A DNA stretch of 55,428 nt, taken from the NCBI GenBank assembly GCA_017517665.1, contig JAFWYP010000068.1, forward strand, positions 1-55,428, in the 5' to 3' direction. Below the pieces are notes generated by a model that saw only the letters and a program-made list of their open reading frames with translations, was not told where the DNA came from and searched no databases. Shown here piece by piece: positions 26,072 through 34,363 of the stretch (its first letter is position 1; each line of letters opens with the position of its first letter). The stretch comes from Clostridia bacterium (GTDB lineage Bacteria > Bacillota > Clostridia > Oscillospirales > Acutalibacteraceae). The position numbers and the translations under genes are program-made.

Positions 26072-26836
26072 TTACAGAGTTGAACCGAAATCGGTAACAA
26101 TTGACTGACCTGTTATTGCTCTGGATTCATCCGATGCAAAGAAGAGAAGCATATTTGCAACGTCCTCGGGCATACAGGGCTGAACTTTAAGGTCATTGTG
26201 TTTCATCATCTGTCCAAAAATATTCATATCCATATTTGCAGGATTCATTCCCGCAACCATGGGAGTAACAATCGTGCCGGGGCAGATTGCGTTGCAGCGT
26301 ACGTTTGTGCCTGCAAAGCGAAGTGCTGTGTGGCGTGTAAGACCTATAACGGCAGCTTTTGATGCAACATAAGCTGCACCGCCGCAGCCCATAACGCCTG
26401 CAACCGAAGCAACATTGACAATTGAACCGTAGCCTGTTTTTGCCATTTCTGCCGTAACGGCACGCATCATGCACATTGTTCCTTTGGTGTTGATATCAAT
26501 AACTTTATTCATATCTTCATCTGTAAAGCTGTCAATAGCCTTAAGACCGCTGTCAAGCACACCTGCATTGTTAATAAGAATATCAATTTTTCCGTAAGCT
26601 TCAAGAGTTTCGGCAACAACTCTCTTTGCATCCTCATCCTTTGAAATATCGCTTACAACGGAAAGAACTTCTCCGCCTGCTTCTTTAATCTGAGCTGCAA
26701 CCTCAAGAAGTGGCTCTTCACGGCGGGCTGTAATAATTACTTTTGCTCCTTCAGCAGCAAATTTCAATGCTGTTGCTGCACCAACGCCTGAATTACCGCC
26801 TGTGATGATTGCAACCTTTCCTTCAAGACGACCCAT
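26072..26836 (-). CDS. Short-chain dehydrogenase/reductase (FabG-like)
   Basis: A 254-residue classical SDR. The Rossmann motif is TGGNSGVGAAT (12-22). NNAG, the catalytic Ser in VNVASVAG and YVASK are all present, so it should be active. ITARRE after the second strand (Arg residues) suggests NADP(H). It reduces or oxidises an alcohol/ketone; the substrate is unknown. Its ATG has a strong ribosome site (CGGAGG). It is 64 bases downstream of the ribokinase gene and may share that transcript. Confidence 0.9.
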   Translation of the reverse strand: MGRLEGKVAIITGGNSGVGAATALKFAAEGAKVIITARREEPLLEVAAQIKEAGGEVLSVVSDISKDEDAKRVVAETLEAYGKIDILINNAGVLDSGLKAIDSFTDEDMNKVIDINTKGTMCMMRAVTAEMAKTGYGSIVNVASVAGVMGCGGAAYVASKAAVIGLTRHTALRFAGTNVRCNAICPGTIVTPMVAGMNPANMDMNIFGQMMKHNDLKVQPCMPEDVANMLLFFASDESRAITGQSIVTDFGSTL

Positions 26837-26900
26837 AATAATAACCTCCGTTTTTCTTATTAGTTTTTATTTTAATCAACACAAAAATGTTAAAAGCATT

Positions 26901-27788
26901 TCAGTTATTTAAAAATTCGGCAACCTCATAAGCCCTTGGTATTGACGGTGCTGAACCTTTTCGGGAAACAGTCAAAGCCGCAGCTGCACAGGCAGTTCTG
27001 ATTGCATCCGAAGGTTCTTTACCTCTGCTGATTTCAGCAACAAAATATCCGACAAACGTATCCCCTGCTGCGGTTGTGTCAACGGTTTTCACTTCAAATG
27101 CATTCTGACGGATTTCGCAGTTCTTATCAATATAAACACATCCGTCTTTGCCGAGGGTTATAACCGCGGTAAGGTCGGGATATTTTTTTGCTATAAGCTG
27201 TGCAAAAGCTTTATAATCATCCGAACCGGTGTAGCCCGAGCTTTCTATCGCATTTGGTATTATGCAATAAAGCTTTGAAAGGTCAATTTTTGCCGAAACA
27301 TCATTGAAAGGCGCAGGATTGAAAAATATCCTCATTCCCCTGTCGTAAGCTTTTTCGACGATATAATCAACATTGTTTATTTCGTTCTGAAGAACGAGAA
27401 AATCACCTCGCGAAAAATCGGACAGCACGGAATCAACATATTCCTTTGTAATTTCGTGGTTTGCACCTTTATAAAGAAATATCGCATTTTCGCCGTTTTT
27501 ATCGACCTGAATGGTTGCCTGACCCGATTTTCCGTCGGTCACACGAAGATACTTAAGATTGATACCTTTTTCCTCCATGAAAGAACGGAGAATGCCGCCA
27601 TCTGCACCTATGCATCCCGCATGATAAACCTCTGCTCCTGCATTTGCGAGCGCAACAGACTGATTAAGCCCTTTTCCACCCACAAAATGCTCAACGCTTT
27701 CTGCGGAAACTGTTTCACCGGGTCTTACGATATGGTCAACACCGCACACGATATCAATATTGCATGAACCGAAATTCAGTATTTTCAT
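26901..27788 (-). CDS. rbsK: PfkB-family sugar kinase, ribokinase-like
   Basis: A 295-residue kinase of the PfkB family, most like ribokinase (ATP-dependent phosphorylation of ribose). The N-terminus NFGSCNIDIVCGVDHIVRPGET leads to the sugar-binding GGKGLNQSVALA. The C-terminal ATP/anion-hole motif is DTTAAGDTFVGYF with the catalytic Asp. The ATG at 27788 lies one base after the cysS stop, so translation is probably coupled; a longer frame reaching into cysS is rejected. No ribose transporter is nearby, so the symbol is tentative. Confidence 0.85.
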   Translation of the reverse strand: MKILNFGSCNIDIVCGVDHIVRPGETVSAESVEHFVGGKGLNQSVALANAGAEVYHAGCIGADGGILRSFMEEKGINLKYLRVTDGKSGQATIQVDKNGENAIFLYKGANHEITKEYVDSVLSDFSRGDFLVLQNEINNVDYIVEKAYDRGMRIFFNPAPFNDVSAKIDLSKLYCIIPNAIESSGYTGSDDYKAFAQLIAKKYPDLTAVITLGKDGCVYIDKNCEIRQNAFEVKTVDTTAAGDTFVGYFVAEISRGKEPSDAIRTACAAAALTVSRKGSAPSIPRAYEVAEFLNN

Positions 27789-27789
27789 A

Positions 27790-29181
27790 TCATTCTCTGT
27801 GCCACTTAACACCCTGAGCTGTATCTTCAAGAACAATGCCCATTGCCTTGAGTTCGTCTCTTATTCTGTCAGCCTCTGCCCAGTTCTTATCTTTTCTTGC
27901 CTGAGTTCTTGCTTCAATCATTGCATCAATCTCTTCATCAAGAGCTTCGGTTTTTCGGTTATAAACAAGACCGAGAACACCTGTAAGCTCATCAAAAATC
28001 TTCGCGGCATATTCTGCGGTTGCCTTTGTTTCACCCTTGCCGATAACAAGTGAGTTGATATCTCTTACAAGCTCAAAAACTGCGGCAATACCGTCTGCTG
28101 TGTTGAGGTCATCGTCCATTGCATCGATGAACTGAGTAACTCTCTTATCAAACTGAGCCTTGATTTCCGCATTAAGCTCGCCTTCCGCAGCGTTCTTAAG
28201 CTCGAAATCAATGCTGTCACGGCAGGTGTAGAGTCTTGAAAGAGAAGCTTTGCACTGCTCGATGATATCAATACTGTAGTTGATGGGACTTCTGTATGAG
28301 GATGAAATCATAAGATAGCGGATGGGTTCATAACCGTAAACCTTTGCCACGTCACGAACGGTCTTGAAGTTACCGAGTGACTTTGACATCTTTACGTTAT
28401 CAACATTGATATATCCGTTATGCATCCAATAATTAGCAAAAGGATGGCCTGTGAAGCATTCGCTCTGTGCGATTTCGTTTTCGTGGTGAGGGAAGATAAG
28501 GTCCTGACCGCCGCAATGAATATCAATGCTTTCGCCGAGATATCTGCATACCATTGCGGAGCATTCGATATGCCAGCCGGGTCTGCCCTTGCCCCAGGGT
28601 GATTCCCAATAGGGTTCGCCGGGTTTTGCAGACTTCCAGAGTGCAAAGTCCATGGGTTCTTTCTTTATATCGCCGACCATGATTCTTGCGCCTGCTTCAA
28701 GCTCTTCAAGAGGCTGATGCGAAAGCTTGCCGTATTCATCAAAGGTTTTGGGGCTGAAATAAACATCTCCGTCAACCTCATAAGCATGACCGTTTTCGAT
28801 AAGACCTGAAACAATTTCAATAATTTTATCAATGTTTTCAGTTGCCTTGGGATGAATTGTTGCAGGGCGGAAATTAATTCCCTTTGCATCGGTCCAGAAT
28901 TCCTCAATATACTTTTCAGAAACTTCCGTAAATGTTGAACCTTCTTCGTTTGCCCTCTTGATAATCTTATCGTCGATATCGGTGAAATTCTGAACGAAGG
29001 TTACGTTATAGCCTCTGTACTCAAGATATCTTCTGAGAACGTCAAAAACACAGATGGGTCTTGCGTTGCCGATATGAATGAAGTTATAAACCGTAGGTCC
29101 GCAGGCATAGATTTTTGCCTCACCTTCCTTGATGGGCTTGAATTCTTCCTTTTCTCTTGTGAGAGTGTTAAAAATTTTCAT
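27790..29181 (-). CDS. cysS: Cysteinyl-tRNA synthetase
   Basis: A 463-residue class I synthetase that charges tRNA-Cys. It has the zinc-binding C27 in [13 protein letters not shown] at 36-39, and the second signature KMSKSLGN. The C-terminal anticodon-binding part ends in the typical [17 protein letters not shown] block. The gene follows cysE with no intergenic space (the cysE stop abuts its ATG; the ribosome site lies in the cysE 3' end). Both are controlled by the Cys T-box upstream of cysE. Confidence 0.97.
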   Translation of the reverse strand: MKIFNTLTREKEEFKPIKEGEAKIYACGPTVYNFIHIGNARPICVFDVLRRYLEYRGYNVTFVQNFTDIDDKIIKRANEEGSTFTEVSEKYIEEFWTDAKGINFRPATIHPKATENIDKIIEIVSGLIENGHAYEVDGDVYFSPKTFDEYGKLSHQPLEELEAGARIMVGDIKKEPMDFALWKSAKPGEPYWESPWGKGRPGWHIECSAMVCRYLGESIDIHCGGQDLIFPHHENEIAQSECFTGHPFANYWMHNGYINVDNVKMSKSLGNFKTVRDVAKVYGYEPIRYLMISSSYRSPINYSIDIIEQCKASLSRLYTCRDSIDFELKNAAEGELNAEIKAQFDKRVTQFIDAMDDDLNTADGIAAVFELVRDINSLVIGKGETKATAEYAAKIFDELTGVLGLVYNRKTEALDEEIDAMIEARTQARKDKNWAEADRIRDELKAMGIVLEDTAQGVKWHRE

Positions 29182-29808
29182 TTATTTTACCTCCTGTTGG
29201 CTTTTGAGAATATTGATTTCGTTTTCAAGTCTTGCGATTTCCTGTGCAACGGGGTCGGGTACATGAACCTGATCAAGGTCATCAACCCTCACGCCGTCAC
29301 GTTTGACAACTCTTGCCGGAACACCGACTGCGGTTGAATTGGGCGGTATATCCGCAAGAACAACCGCACCTGCGGCAATTCTTGAATTATCGCCTATCAC
29401 CAAAGGTCCGAGAATTTTTGCGCCCGCGCCAATCATAACGTTGTTGCCGATGGTAGGATGTCTTTTTCCCGTATCCTTACCGGTACCGCCGAGGGTTACG
29501 CCCTGATAAATCGTAACGTCATCGCCGATAACAGCGGTTTCACCGATAACAACACCTGTTCCGTGGTCAATGAAAAATCTTTTTCCGACCTCAACGGCAG
29601 GATGGATTTCAATTCCCGTTTTCTTAGATGCACGCTGCGATAACCACCTTGCGGCAAAAAACAGCTTTTTCTTATAGAATTTATTGGCAAGTCTGTGAAG
29701 TCTTATGGCTTTGAGACCGGGATAAAGCAAAAGGATTTCAAGTGCCGAGCGTGCAGCAGGGTCTCTGTCCTTTACGCAGGCTATATCCTCTCTTAATTGT
29801 TTAAACAT
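29182..29808 (-). CDS. cysE: Serine O-acetyltransferase
   Basis: A 208-residue enzyme that makes O-acetylserine, the precursor for cysteine. The left-handed beta-helix with hexapeptide repeats is clear (FFIDHGTGVVIGETAVIGDDVTIYQGVTLGGTGKD, then RHPTIGNNVMIGAGAKILG). The Asp-His pair in FIDHGTG is intact. It is the short (EpsC/CysE) form found in Firmicutes. It starts with GAGGTG before the ATG and heads the cysE–cysS operon, whose T-box senses uncharged tRNA-Cys. Confidence 0.96.
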   Translation of the reverse strand: MFKQLREDIACVKDRDPAARSALEILLLYPGLKAIRLHRLANKFYKKKLFFAARWLSQRASKKTGIEIHPAVEVGKRFFIDHGTGVVIGETAVIGDDVTIYQGVTLGGTGKDTGKRHPTIGNNVMIGAGAKILGPLVIGDNSRIAAGAVVLADIPPNSTAVGVPARVVKRDGVRVDDLDQVHVPDPVAQEIARLENEINILKSQQEVK

Positions 29809-29826
29809 ATATACACCTCATATAAA

Positions 29827-30084
29827 ACAAAAACGCCTTCGCAGTCTTGTGACTACGGAGGCGTAAATACGCGGTTCCACTCCTGTTTGTAACTCATTGG
29901 TCGGGAGAAAACTCCGAACCGAGCGGCTTTAACGCAGCCTTACGCACAAGGATACTGTTATTTCCCCCTGTGTGCCGGCGGGTGCATTTCACCGAATAGC
30001 GCATAAGAAGCATTTTCAGCTGCCTGCTTCCTCTCTGATATGCCCGTAAGCGGTTACTCTCCCGACGATTGCATTTGTGATATC
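29827..30084 (-). promoter_or_regulatory. Cysteine-specific T-box riboswitch of cysE-cysS
   Basis: The T-box sequence AGGAGTGGAACCGCG is at 29884-29870 on the minus strand. It is followed by a terminator hairpin (29864-29833) and TTTTT. The UGGA bulge has A at the variable position, which pairs with the U discriminator base of tRNA-Cys. A UGC triplet (29986-29984, in GAAATGCACC) sits where a Cys specifier would lie. It precedes cysE and cysS. Uncharged tRNA-Cys should stabilise the antiterminator and turn the operon on. Confidence 0.93.
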
Positions 30085-30090
30085 TAATAT

Positions 30091-30119
30091 ATTATATGGG
30101 TTTTATTCTGAAAAGTCAA
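30091..30119 (-). promoter_or_regulatory. Promoter of the cysE T-box transcript
   Basis: Minus strand TTGACT (30114-30119), 17-bp spacer, TATAAT (30091-30096). The -35 lies within the last codons of pgsA. Confidence 0.85.
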
Positions 30120-30663
30120 TCACTTTTTTGCCGTCAACAATATATTTTATTCCCGAAACAACGGTCAGAACAGCCGTTATCCAGAGGAATATGTTTGAAA
30201 CGAGCGAAAAAGTGTCAAAATCAAACGCAACAAACTCACTCACAAACAATCCGAGCATGATAACAATTGAGAATACCATCTGACTGACTGTTTTGATTTT
30301 TCCGAGTATACCCGCGGGAATTACAACTCCCTGCGCCGATGCAACAAGTCGGAATGATGTTACGAGAAACTCTCTTGTAAGAATAATCATAACAACCCAG
30401 ATATTGCAAAGTCCGAGCTGCATAAATGCGAGAAGTGCAGCTGTGGTAAGCATTTTATCGGCAACGGGGTCGCAAAGCTTGCCGAAAGTAGTGACAAGAT
30501 TATTCTTTCTTGCAATATTGCCGTCAAGGAAATCGGTTATTGATGCAACGGCAAAAATAATAAGTGCAACAAGATAATGATATCTGAACTCAATAAGCAT
30601 TGCCGCAAGATAAAACGGCGTAAGGATCATTCTCAGTACGGTTAATTTATTGGGTAAATTCAT
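30103..30663 (-). CDS. pgsA: CDP-diacylglycerol–glycerol-3-phosphate 3-phosphatidyltransferase
   Basis: A 186-residue membrane enzyme that makes phosphatidylglycerol phosphate, the committed step to phosphatidylglycerol and cardiolipin. The CDP-alcohol phosphotransferase signature is complete: D-G-N-I-A-R, eight residues, then G-KLC-D-PVA-D. Several membrane helices surround it, and the N-terminus NLPNKLTVLRMILTPF is characteristic of PgsA. It begins 2 bases after the rimO stop, in the recA–recX–rimO–pgsA run, an order common in Firmicutes. Confidence 0.95.
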   Translation of the reverse strand: MNLPNKLTVLRMILTPFYLAAMLIEFRYHYLVALIIFAVASITDFLDGNIARKNNLVTTFGKLCDPVADKMLTTAALLAFMQLGLCNIWVVMIILTREFLVTSFRLVASAQGVVIPAGILGKIKTVSQMVFSIVIMLGLFVSEFVAFDFDTFSLVSNIFLWITAVLTVVSGIKYIVDGKKVIDFSE

Positions 30664-30665
30664 TT

Positions 30666-31994
30666 TCAGCTGTTAATATCCTTTCCTATAAGGTCATAAT
30701 CATTCATTCCGATAATCTCAACATCCGCAAATTCTCCGACTTCGTAATGCTTATCGGTTGTGAACGAAATTACTCCGTCAATTTCGGGAGCATCCATATA
30801 TGTTCTTCCTGAATAACTGTCGCTGTAGCCGTCATAATCCTCAACGATAACACGGTAAGTTTTGCCGATTCTTTCATGGTTTTTAACGGTTACGATTTCA
30901 AGCTGATCCTGCATTATAATCTCTCCTCTGCGGAGCTTTATATCTTCTTCAACCTGATTTTCAAAATCAAAAGCGGGAGTACCCTCCTGCGGAGAGAAAG
31001 AGAAGCATCCGAGACGGTCAAACTCAATTTCATTGACAAACTCTGCAAGATTTTCAAACTCCGCTTCACCTTCCCCGGGGAAACCGACTATGAATGTTGT
31101 TCTGATTACAGCATCGGGCATGGCTTCGCGGATTTTTGCGATAACGGAACGGATATGAGCGCTGTCGCCTCTTCTGTTCATGGCTTTGAGCATACCGTCA
31201 TCGGCATGCTGAAGCGGAAGGTCGATATAGTGAAGCACCTTCGGCTGACGTGCCATTGTTTCGATAAGCTCATCGGTAATTTTGTCGGGATAGCAATAAA
31301 GCATACGTATCCACTCAATTCCGTCAATCTCACAAAGAGCATCCAGTAATTCGGGCAAACGGAGCTTTCCGTAAAGGTCGATACCATAGCTTGTTGTATC
31401 CTGAGCGATAAGGATAAGCTCTTTTGTGCCTGCCGAGGCAAGAGCCTTTGCTTCTTCAACAAGGGTTTCAAATTCAACGCTTCTGAAATCACCTCTGATT
31501 GAAGGAATCGCGCAATATGTGCATCGGTTTGAACAGCCGTCAGCAATTTTGAGATATGCCCAATGCTCGGGAGTGGTGAGAAGTCTCTCTCCCACAAGAG
31601 GAAGCTCGGTATTCGGAGGCATCTCAAATATTTTTTCGCCTTCAATAACTTTTCGGGCAATGTCAGCAATGTTACCGTTTGCGCCTATACCGATTATTGC
31701 ATCCGTTTCGGGAATTTCGGCAAGAATCTCCTCTTTATATCTCTGCGCAAGGCAGCCCGTTACGATTATTTTTTTAACAAGCCCATCTTCCTTAAGCTGA
31801 GCCATTTCAAGAATATTCTCAATTGCTTCCTGCTTTGCTGCATCAATAAATCCGCAGGTATTAACAATTACAGCATCAACACCCTCATAGCAATCCGCAA
31901 TTTCAAATCCGTTTTTATCAAGCTGAGCAAGCATTCTTTCCGCATCAACCTGATTTTTGGGACAGCCCAAAGATATCATTCCGATTTTATACAT
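30666..31994 (-). CDS. rimO: Ribosomal protein S12 methylthiotransferase
   Basis: A 442-residue radical-SAM enzyme that adds a methylthio group to an Asp of ribosomal protein S12. The N-terminal domain supplies SLGCPKNQVD and NTCGFID cysteines for one Fe-S cluster. The radical-SAM CSNRCTYCAIP (CxxxCxxC) binds the other. A C-terminal TRAM domain ends the protein. PKNQVDAE points to RimO rather than MiaB. The start at 31994 has CGGAGG upstream and overlaps recX by 8 bases; a longer frame into recX is rejected. Confidence 0.95.
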   Translation of the reverse strand: MYKIGMISLGCPKNQVDAERMLAQLDKNGFEIADCYEGVDAVIVNTCGFIDAAKQEAIENILEMAQLKEDGLVKKIIVTGCLAQRYKEEILAEIPETDAIIGIGANGNIADIARKVIEGEKIFEMPPNTELPLVGERLLTTPEHWAYLKIADGCSNRCTYCAIPSIRGDFRSVEFETLVEEAKALASAGTKELILIAQDTTSYGIDLYGKLRLPELLDALCEIDGIEWIRMLYCYPDKITDELIETMARQPKVLHYIDLPLQHADDGMLKAMNRRGDSAHIRSVIAKIREAMPDAVIRTTFIVGFPGEGEAEFENLAEFVNEIEFDRLGCFSFSPQEGTPAFDFENQVEEDIKLRRGEIIMQDQLEIVTVKNHERIGKTYRVIVEDYDGYSDSYSGRTYMDAPEIDGVISFTTDKHYEVGEFADVEIIGMNDYDLIGKDINS

Positions 31995-32616
31995 CGCCAA
32001 AATCCTCCGTTTCAATATCAATCTGCCGAAGCGCACTGTTGATATCCGACCATTTATAGCCAAGGCGCTGAAGGGATGCAATCATGCGTTTCGTCCCTTT
32101 TTCATCCGACAGACAGCGTGAATATTTGGTATTTATTAAGTCTATAATACGCAAAACGGGGTCAAAGTCAAGACTTTCGACAATATTATCGGCAATTTCT
32201 CCCGAAATTCCTTTGAGAAAAAGCTCATTTTTTACCCCTCTGATGCTCATGCCCTTTCGTTCAACGAGGCTTTCCGCAAGGCTTTGCGCATAGCGTTCAT
32301 CGTTGATATATCCGTAATATTCAAGGCTTTCGCAAGCCTTTTCTGCATATTCCCTTTTGTGACCTTTCTGACAAAGCTTATTAATCAGCTCTTTTCTGCT
32401 GTGGTCACGGTAGGATAAAAGCCTGAGTCCCGCTATGAAAGCGCAACGGGAGCCGACGGCTTCAAAAAAAGCCGCCAACTCCTCTTCATCTTCAATATTG
32501 CTTATGCCGTGATACGGACTGCTGAACCAGTATTCGGCATCAACGGTAAACATATACTCATCATCGCAAAGAACATGAATTTTGTTCTGTTTACCTTGGT
32601 TTATACTGATTTTCAT
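31987..32616 (-). CDS. recX: Regulatory protein RecX
   Basis: A 209-residue helical protein that binds RecA filaments and modulates recombination. It shows the three-helix RecX repeats, for example LLSYRDHSRKELINKLCQKG, KACESLEYYGYINDERYAQSLAES and GVKNELFLKGIS. It begins 2 bases after recA and overlaps rimO, so it is made from the SOS-type recA transcript. Confidence 0.92.
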   Translation of the reverse strand: MKISINQGKQNKIHVLCDDEYMFTVDAEYWFSSPYHGISNIEDEEELAAFFEAVGSRCAFIAGLRLLSYRDHSRKELINKLCQKGHKREYAEKACESLEYYGYINDERYAQSLAESLVERKGMSIRGVKNELFLKGISGEIADNIVESLDFDPVLRIIDLINTKYSRCLSDEKGTKRMIASLQRLGYKWSDINSALRQIDIETEDFGDV

Positions 32617-32618
32617 AA

Positions 32619-33728
32619 TTATTCGTCGTCGTCCACAACTATATCAAGCTTTGCTCTTGCACCCGCTTTGGTTGTGGGTTCATGTGCGGGAGGTGCAGGC
32701 ATGGCAGGTCTTGCAGGCTTTTTGGCTTTTGCCGCCTCTGCCGCTTCGCGCATAGCCGTATTGATTCTTGACTCAACTTCCTCTGCAAGCTCGGGAGAAT
32801 TTGTGAAAAGCTCTCTGACATTATCTCTGCCCTGTCCGAGACGCATATCGCCGAAAGAGAACCATGCGCCGCTTTTCTGGAGAACGTCAAATTTAACGCC
32901 GAGGTCAACCATTTCGCCCTCTTTTGAAATTCCTCTGCCGTAAAGAATATCGAATTCAGCTTCCTTGAACGGAGGGGCAACCTTATTTTTTACGATTTTG
33001 CACTTTGTTCTGTTGCCGACGATTTCATTGCCGGGGCCCTTGAGCGATTCAACACGGCGAACATCAATTCTCATTGTTGAATAGAACTTGAGTGCACGTC
33101 CGCCCGTTGTAACTTCAGGATTACCGTAAACAACTCCGACTTTTTCACGAAGCTGATTTATGAAAATAATAATAGTGTTTGATTTTGCAACCGCACCTGC
33201 GATTTTTCTGAGAGCCTGCGACATAAGCCTTGCATGAGCACCGACGTGGGAATCACCCATTTCGCCCTCAATTTCCGAACGGGGAACAAGAGCTGCAACG
33301 GAGTCGATAACAACAACATCAAGAGCACCCGAACGAACAAGAGCTTCTGCGATTTCAAGAGCCTGCTCACCGTTATCGGGCTGAGAAACAAGAAGAGAAT
33401 CAACATCAACGCCGAGATTTGCGGCATATGCAGGGTCAAGTGCGTGTTCGGCATCAATGAATGCAGCTTCTCCGCCGCCCTTCTGTGCCTGAGCAACAAC
33501 GGTGAGTGCAAGAGTTGTTTTACCCGATGATTCGGGACCGTAAATTTCTATAATTCTTCCCTTGGGCAAACCGCCGATACCGGTTGCGGCATCAAGAGCG
33601 ATTGAACCCGTGGATATTGCTTCAACATTCATACCGTCATTCTGACCGAGACGCATAATTGTTCCTTTACCGTATGCCTTCTCAATCTGAGCAAGAGCTG
33701 TTTCAAGAGCTTTCTTTTTATCTGCCAT
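32619..33728 (-). CDS. recA: Recombinase RecA
   Basis: A 369-residue recombinase that drives strand exchange and LexA self-cleavage. The start [22 protein letters not shown] at 33728 has TGGAGG 7 bases upstream; the ATG six bases earlier would leave one base. Walker [10 protein letters not shown], the MAW region, Walker [13 protein letters not shown], loop 2 and NQLREKVGV are intact. The C-terminal ~40 residues are Ala/Pro/Lys-rich, then acidic. The promoter carries a LexA-like box. Confidence 0.98.
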   Translation of the reverse strand: MADKKKALETALAQIEKAYGKGTIMRLGQNDGMNVEAISTGSIALDAATGIGGLPKGRIIEIYGPESSGKTTLALTVVAQAQKGGGEAAFIDAEHALDPAYAANLGVDVDSLLVSQPDNGEQALEIAEALVRSGALDVVVIDSVAALVPRSEIEGEMGDSHVGAHARLMSQALRKIAGAVAKSNTIIIFINQLREKVGVVYGNPEVTTGGRALKFYSTMRIDVRRVESLKGPGNEIVGNRTKCKIVKNKVAPPFKEAEFDILYGRGISKEGEMVDLGVKFDVLQKSGAWFSFGDMRLGQGRDNVRELFTNSPELAEEVESRINTAMREAAEAAKAKKPARPAMPAPPAHEPTTKAGARAKLDIVVDDDE

Positions 33729-33752
33729 TTTCATACCTCCAAAAGTTCCGTC

Positions 33753-33800
33753 AAACAAATGTTCTGTATGCATTATATACCATTAATTTCAAAAATGCAA
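33753..33800 (-). promoter_or_regulatory. recA promoter with LexA (SOS) box
   Basis: Minus strand TTGCAT (33795-33800), 17-bp spacer, TATAAT (33772-33777). Just downstream, GAACATTTGTTT (33764-33753) matches the Gram-positive LexA box GAAC-N4-GTTC with one mismatch, covering the expected transcription start. Confidence 0.8.
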
Positions 33801-33871
33801 TAGGAATTTTAAATATTTTTTACCACAGGATAAATTATTTGAAAATAAGTATAAAAAAATGAAAAAAACTC

Positions 33872-33900
33872 TTGCAATTTGCGCGGCAATCTGTTAATAT
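33872..33900 (+). promoter_or_regulatory. Promoter of rpmB
   Basis: TTGCAA (33872-33877), 17-bp spacer, TAATAT (33895-33900), ahead of a very strong AAAGGAGGTG ribosome site. Confidence 0.7.
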
Positions 33901-33938
33901 ATCATCTGTTAATGAGTAAAACAAAGGAGGTGTGACAC

Positions 33939-34127
33939 ATGGCAAAATGCGATTTCTGCGGTAAAGATGTGTCATTCGGCATTCAGGTTTCCCACTCACA
34001 CAGACGTTCAAACAGAACATGGAAGCCCAACGTAAAGAGAGTTAAGGCTGTTGTTAACGGTACTCCCAAGAGAGTTCACGCTTGCACAAGATGCCTTCGC
34101 TCTGGTAAGGTTACAAGAGCCGTTTGA
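33939..34127 (+). CDS. rpmB: 50S ribosomal protein L28
   Basis: A 62-residue ribosomal protein. It is the zinc-binding (C+) form, with CDFCGK at the N-terminus and CTRCLRSGK near the C-terminus giving four cysteines. The basic middle HSHRRSNRTWKPNVKRV binds 23S rRNA. Single-gene unit with a promoter and a terminator. Confidence 0.98.
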   Translation: MAKCDFCGKDVSFGIQVSHSHRRSNRTWKPNVKRVKAVVNGTPKRVHACTRCLRSGKVTRAV

Positions 34128-34145
34128 TTTTAAAACGCAATGATT

Positions 34146-34173
34146 AAGAGACTGCTTCGGCAGTCTCTTTTTC
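34146..34173 (+). terminator. Terminator of rpmB
   Basis: Perfect stem AAGAGACTGC / GCAGTCTCTT with a TTCG tetraloop, followed by a T-run. Confidence 0.92.
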
Positions 34174-34192
34174 TTCCCCTTTTGTTGCTTTT

Positions 34193-34240
34193 GACAAAAT
34201 CATTGTGGTTTCGCAAACACAAAAACACAATGTATTGTGA
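34193..34240. promoter_or_regulatory. Candidate tandem NrdR boxes upstream of the helicase-loader genes
   Basis: ACACAATGTATTGTGA (34225-34240) matches the NrdR consensus ACACWATATWTWGTGT, as I remember it, at 14 of 16 positions. A second imperfect copy (34194-34208, ACAAAAT-C-ATTGTGG) has its ATTGTG half exactly 32 bp upstream, the three-turn spacing usual for paired NrdR boxes. Both precede a TATAAT at 34251-34256. Site identity is inferred. Confidence 0.5.
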
Positions 34241-34250
34241 TATATTACAT

Positions 34251-34326
34251 TATAATATAGAATCTTGCACAAACAAGATTTTTTTACTATTTTCTTGTTC
34301 CATTTTCGGCAAAAAAATTGTATAAT
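34251..34326 (+). promoter_or_regulatory. Leader of the dnaD-like gene: two -10 elements and a terminator-like hairpin
   Basis: TATAAT at 34251-34256 is followed by a hairpin AATCTTG / CAAGATT with a 6-base loop and a T-run (34261-34285), which would end transcripts almost at once. A second TATAAT is at 34321-34326. Neither -10 has a clear -35. Confidence 0.45.
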
Positions 34327-34363
34327 GTTATTTAATGCTAAAATTCTGAAACGGAGAATAATT

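Noticed and set aside
29821-30084. The inverted repeats here as a CRISPR or transposon end
   Set aside because: All are explained by the T-box stems and terminator; there are no repeated spacer-repeat units.
30876-31349. A 157-residue plus-strand frame opposite rimO
   Set aside because: Antisense shadow; rimO carries intact radical-SAM motifs over the same bases.
33729-33773. Upstream extension of RecA by 15 residues
   Set aside because: It would place the ribosome site inside the coding region and does not match RecA N-termini.
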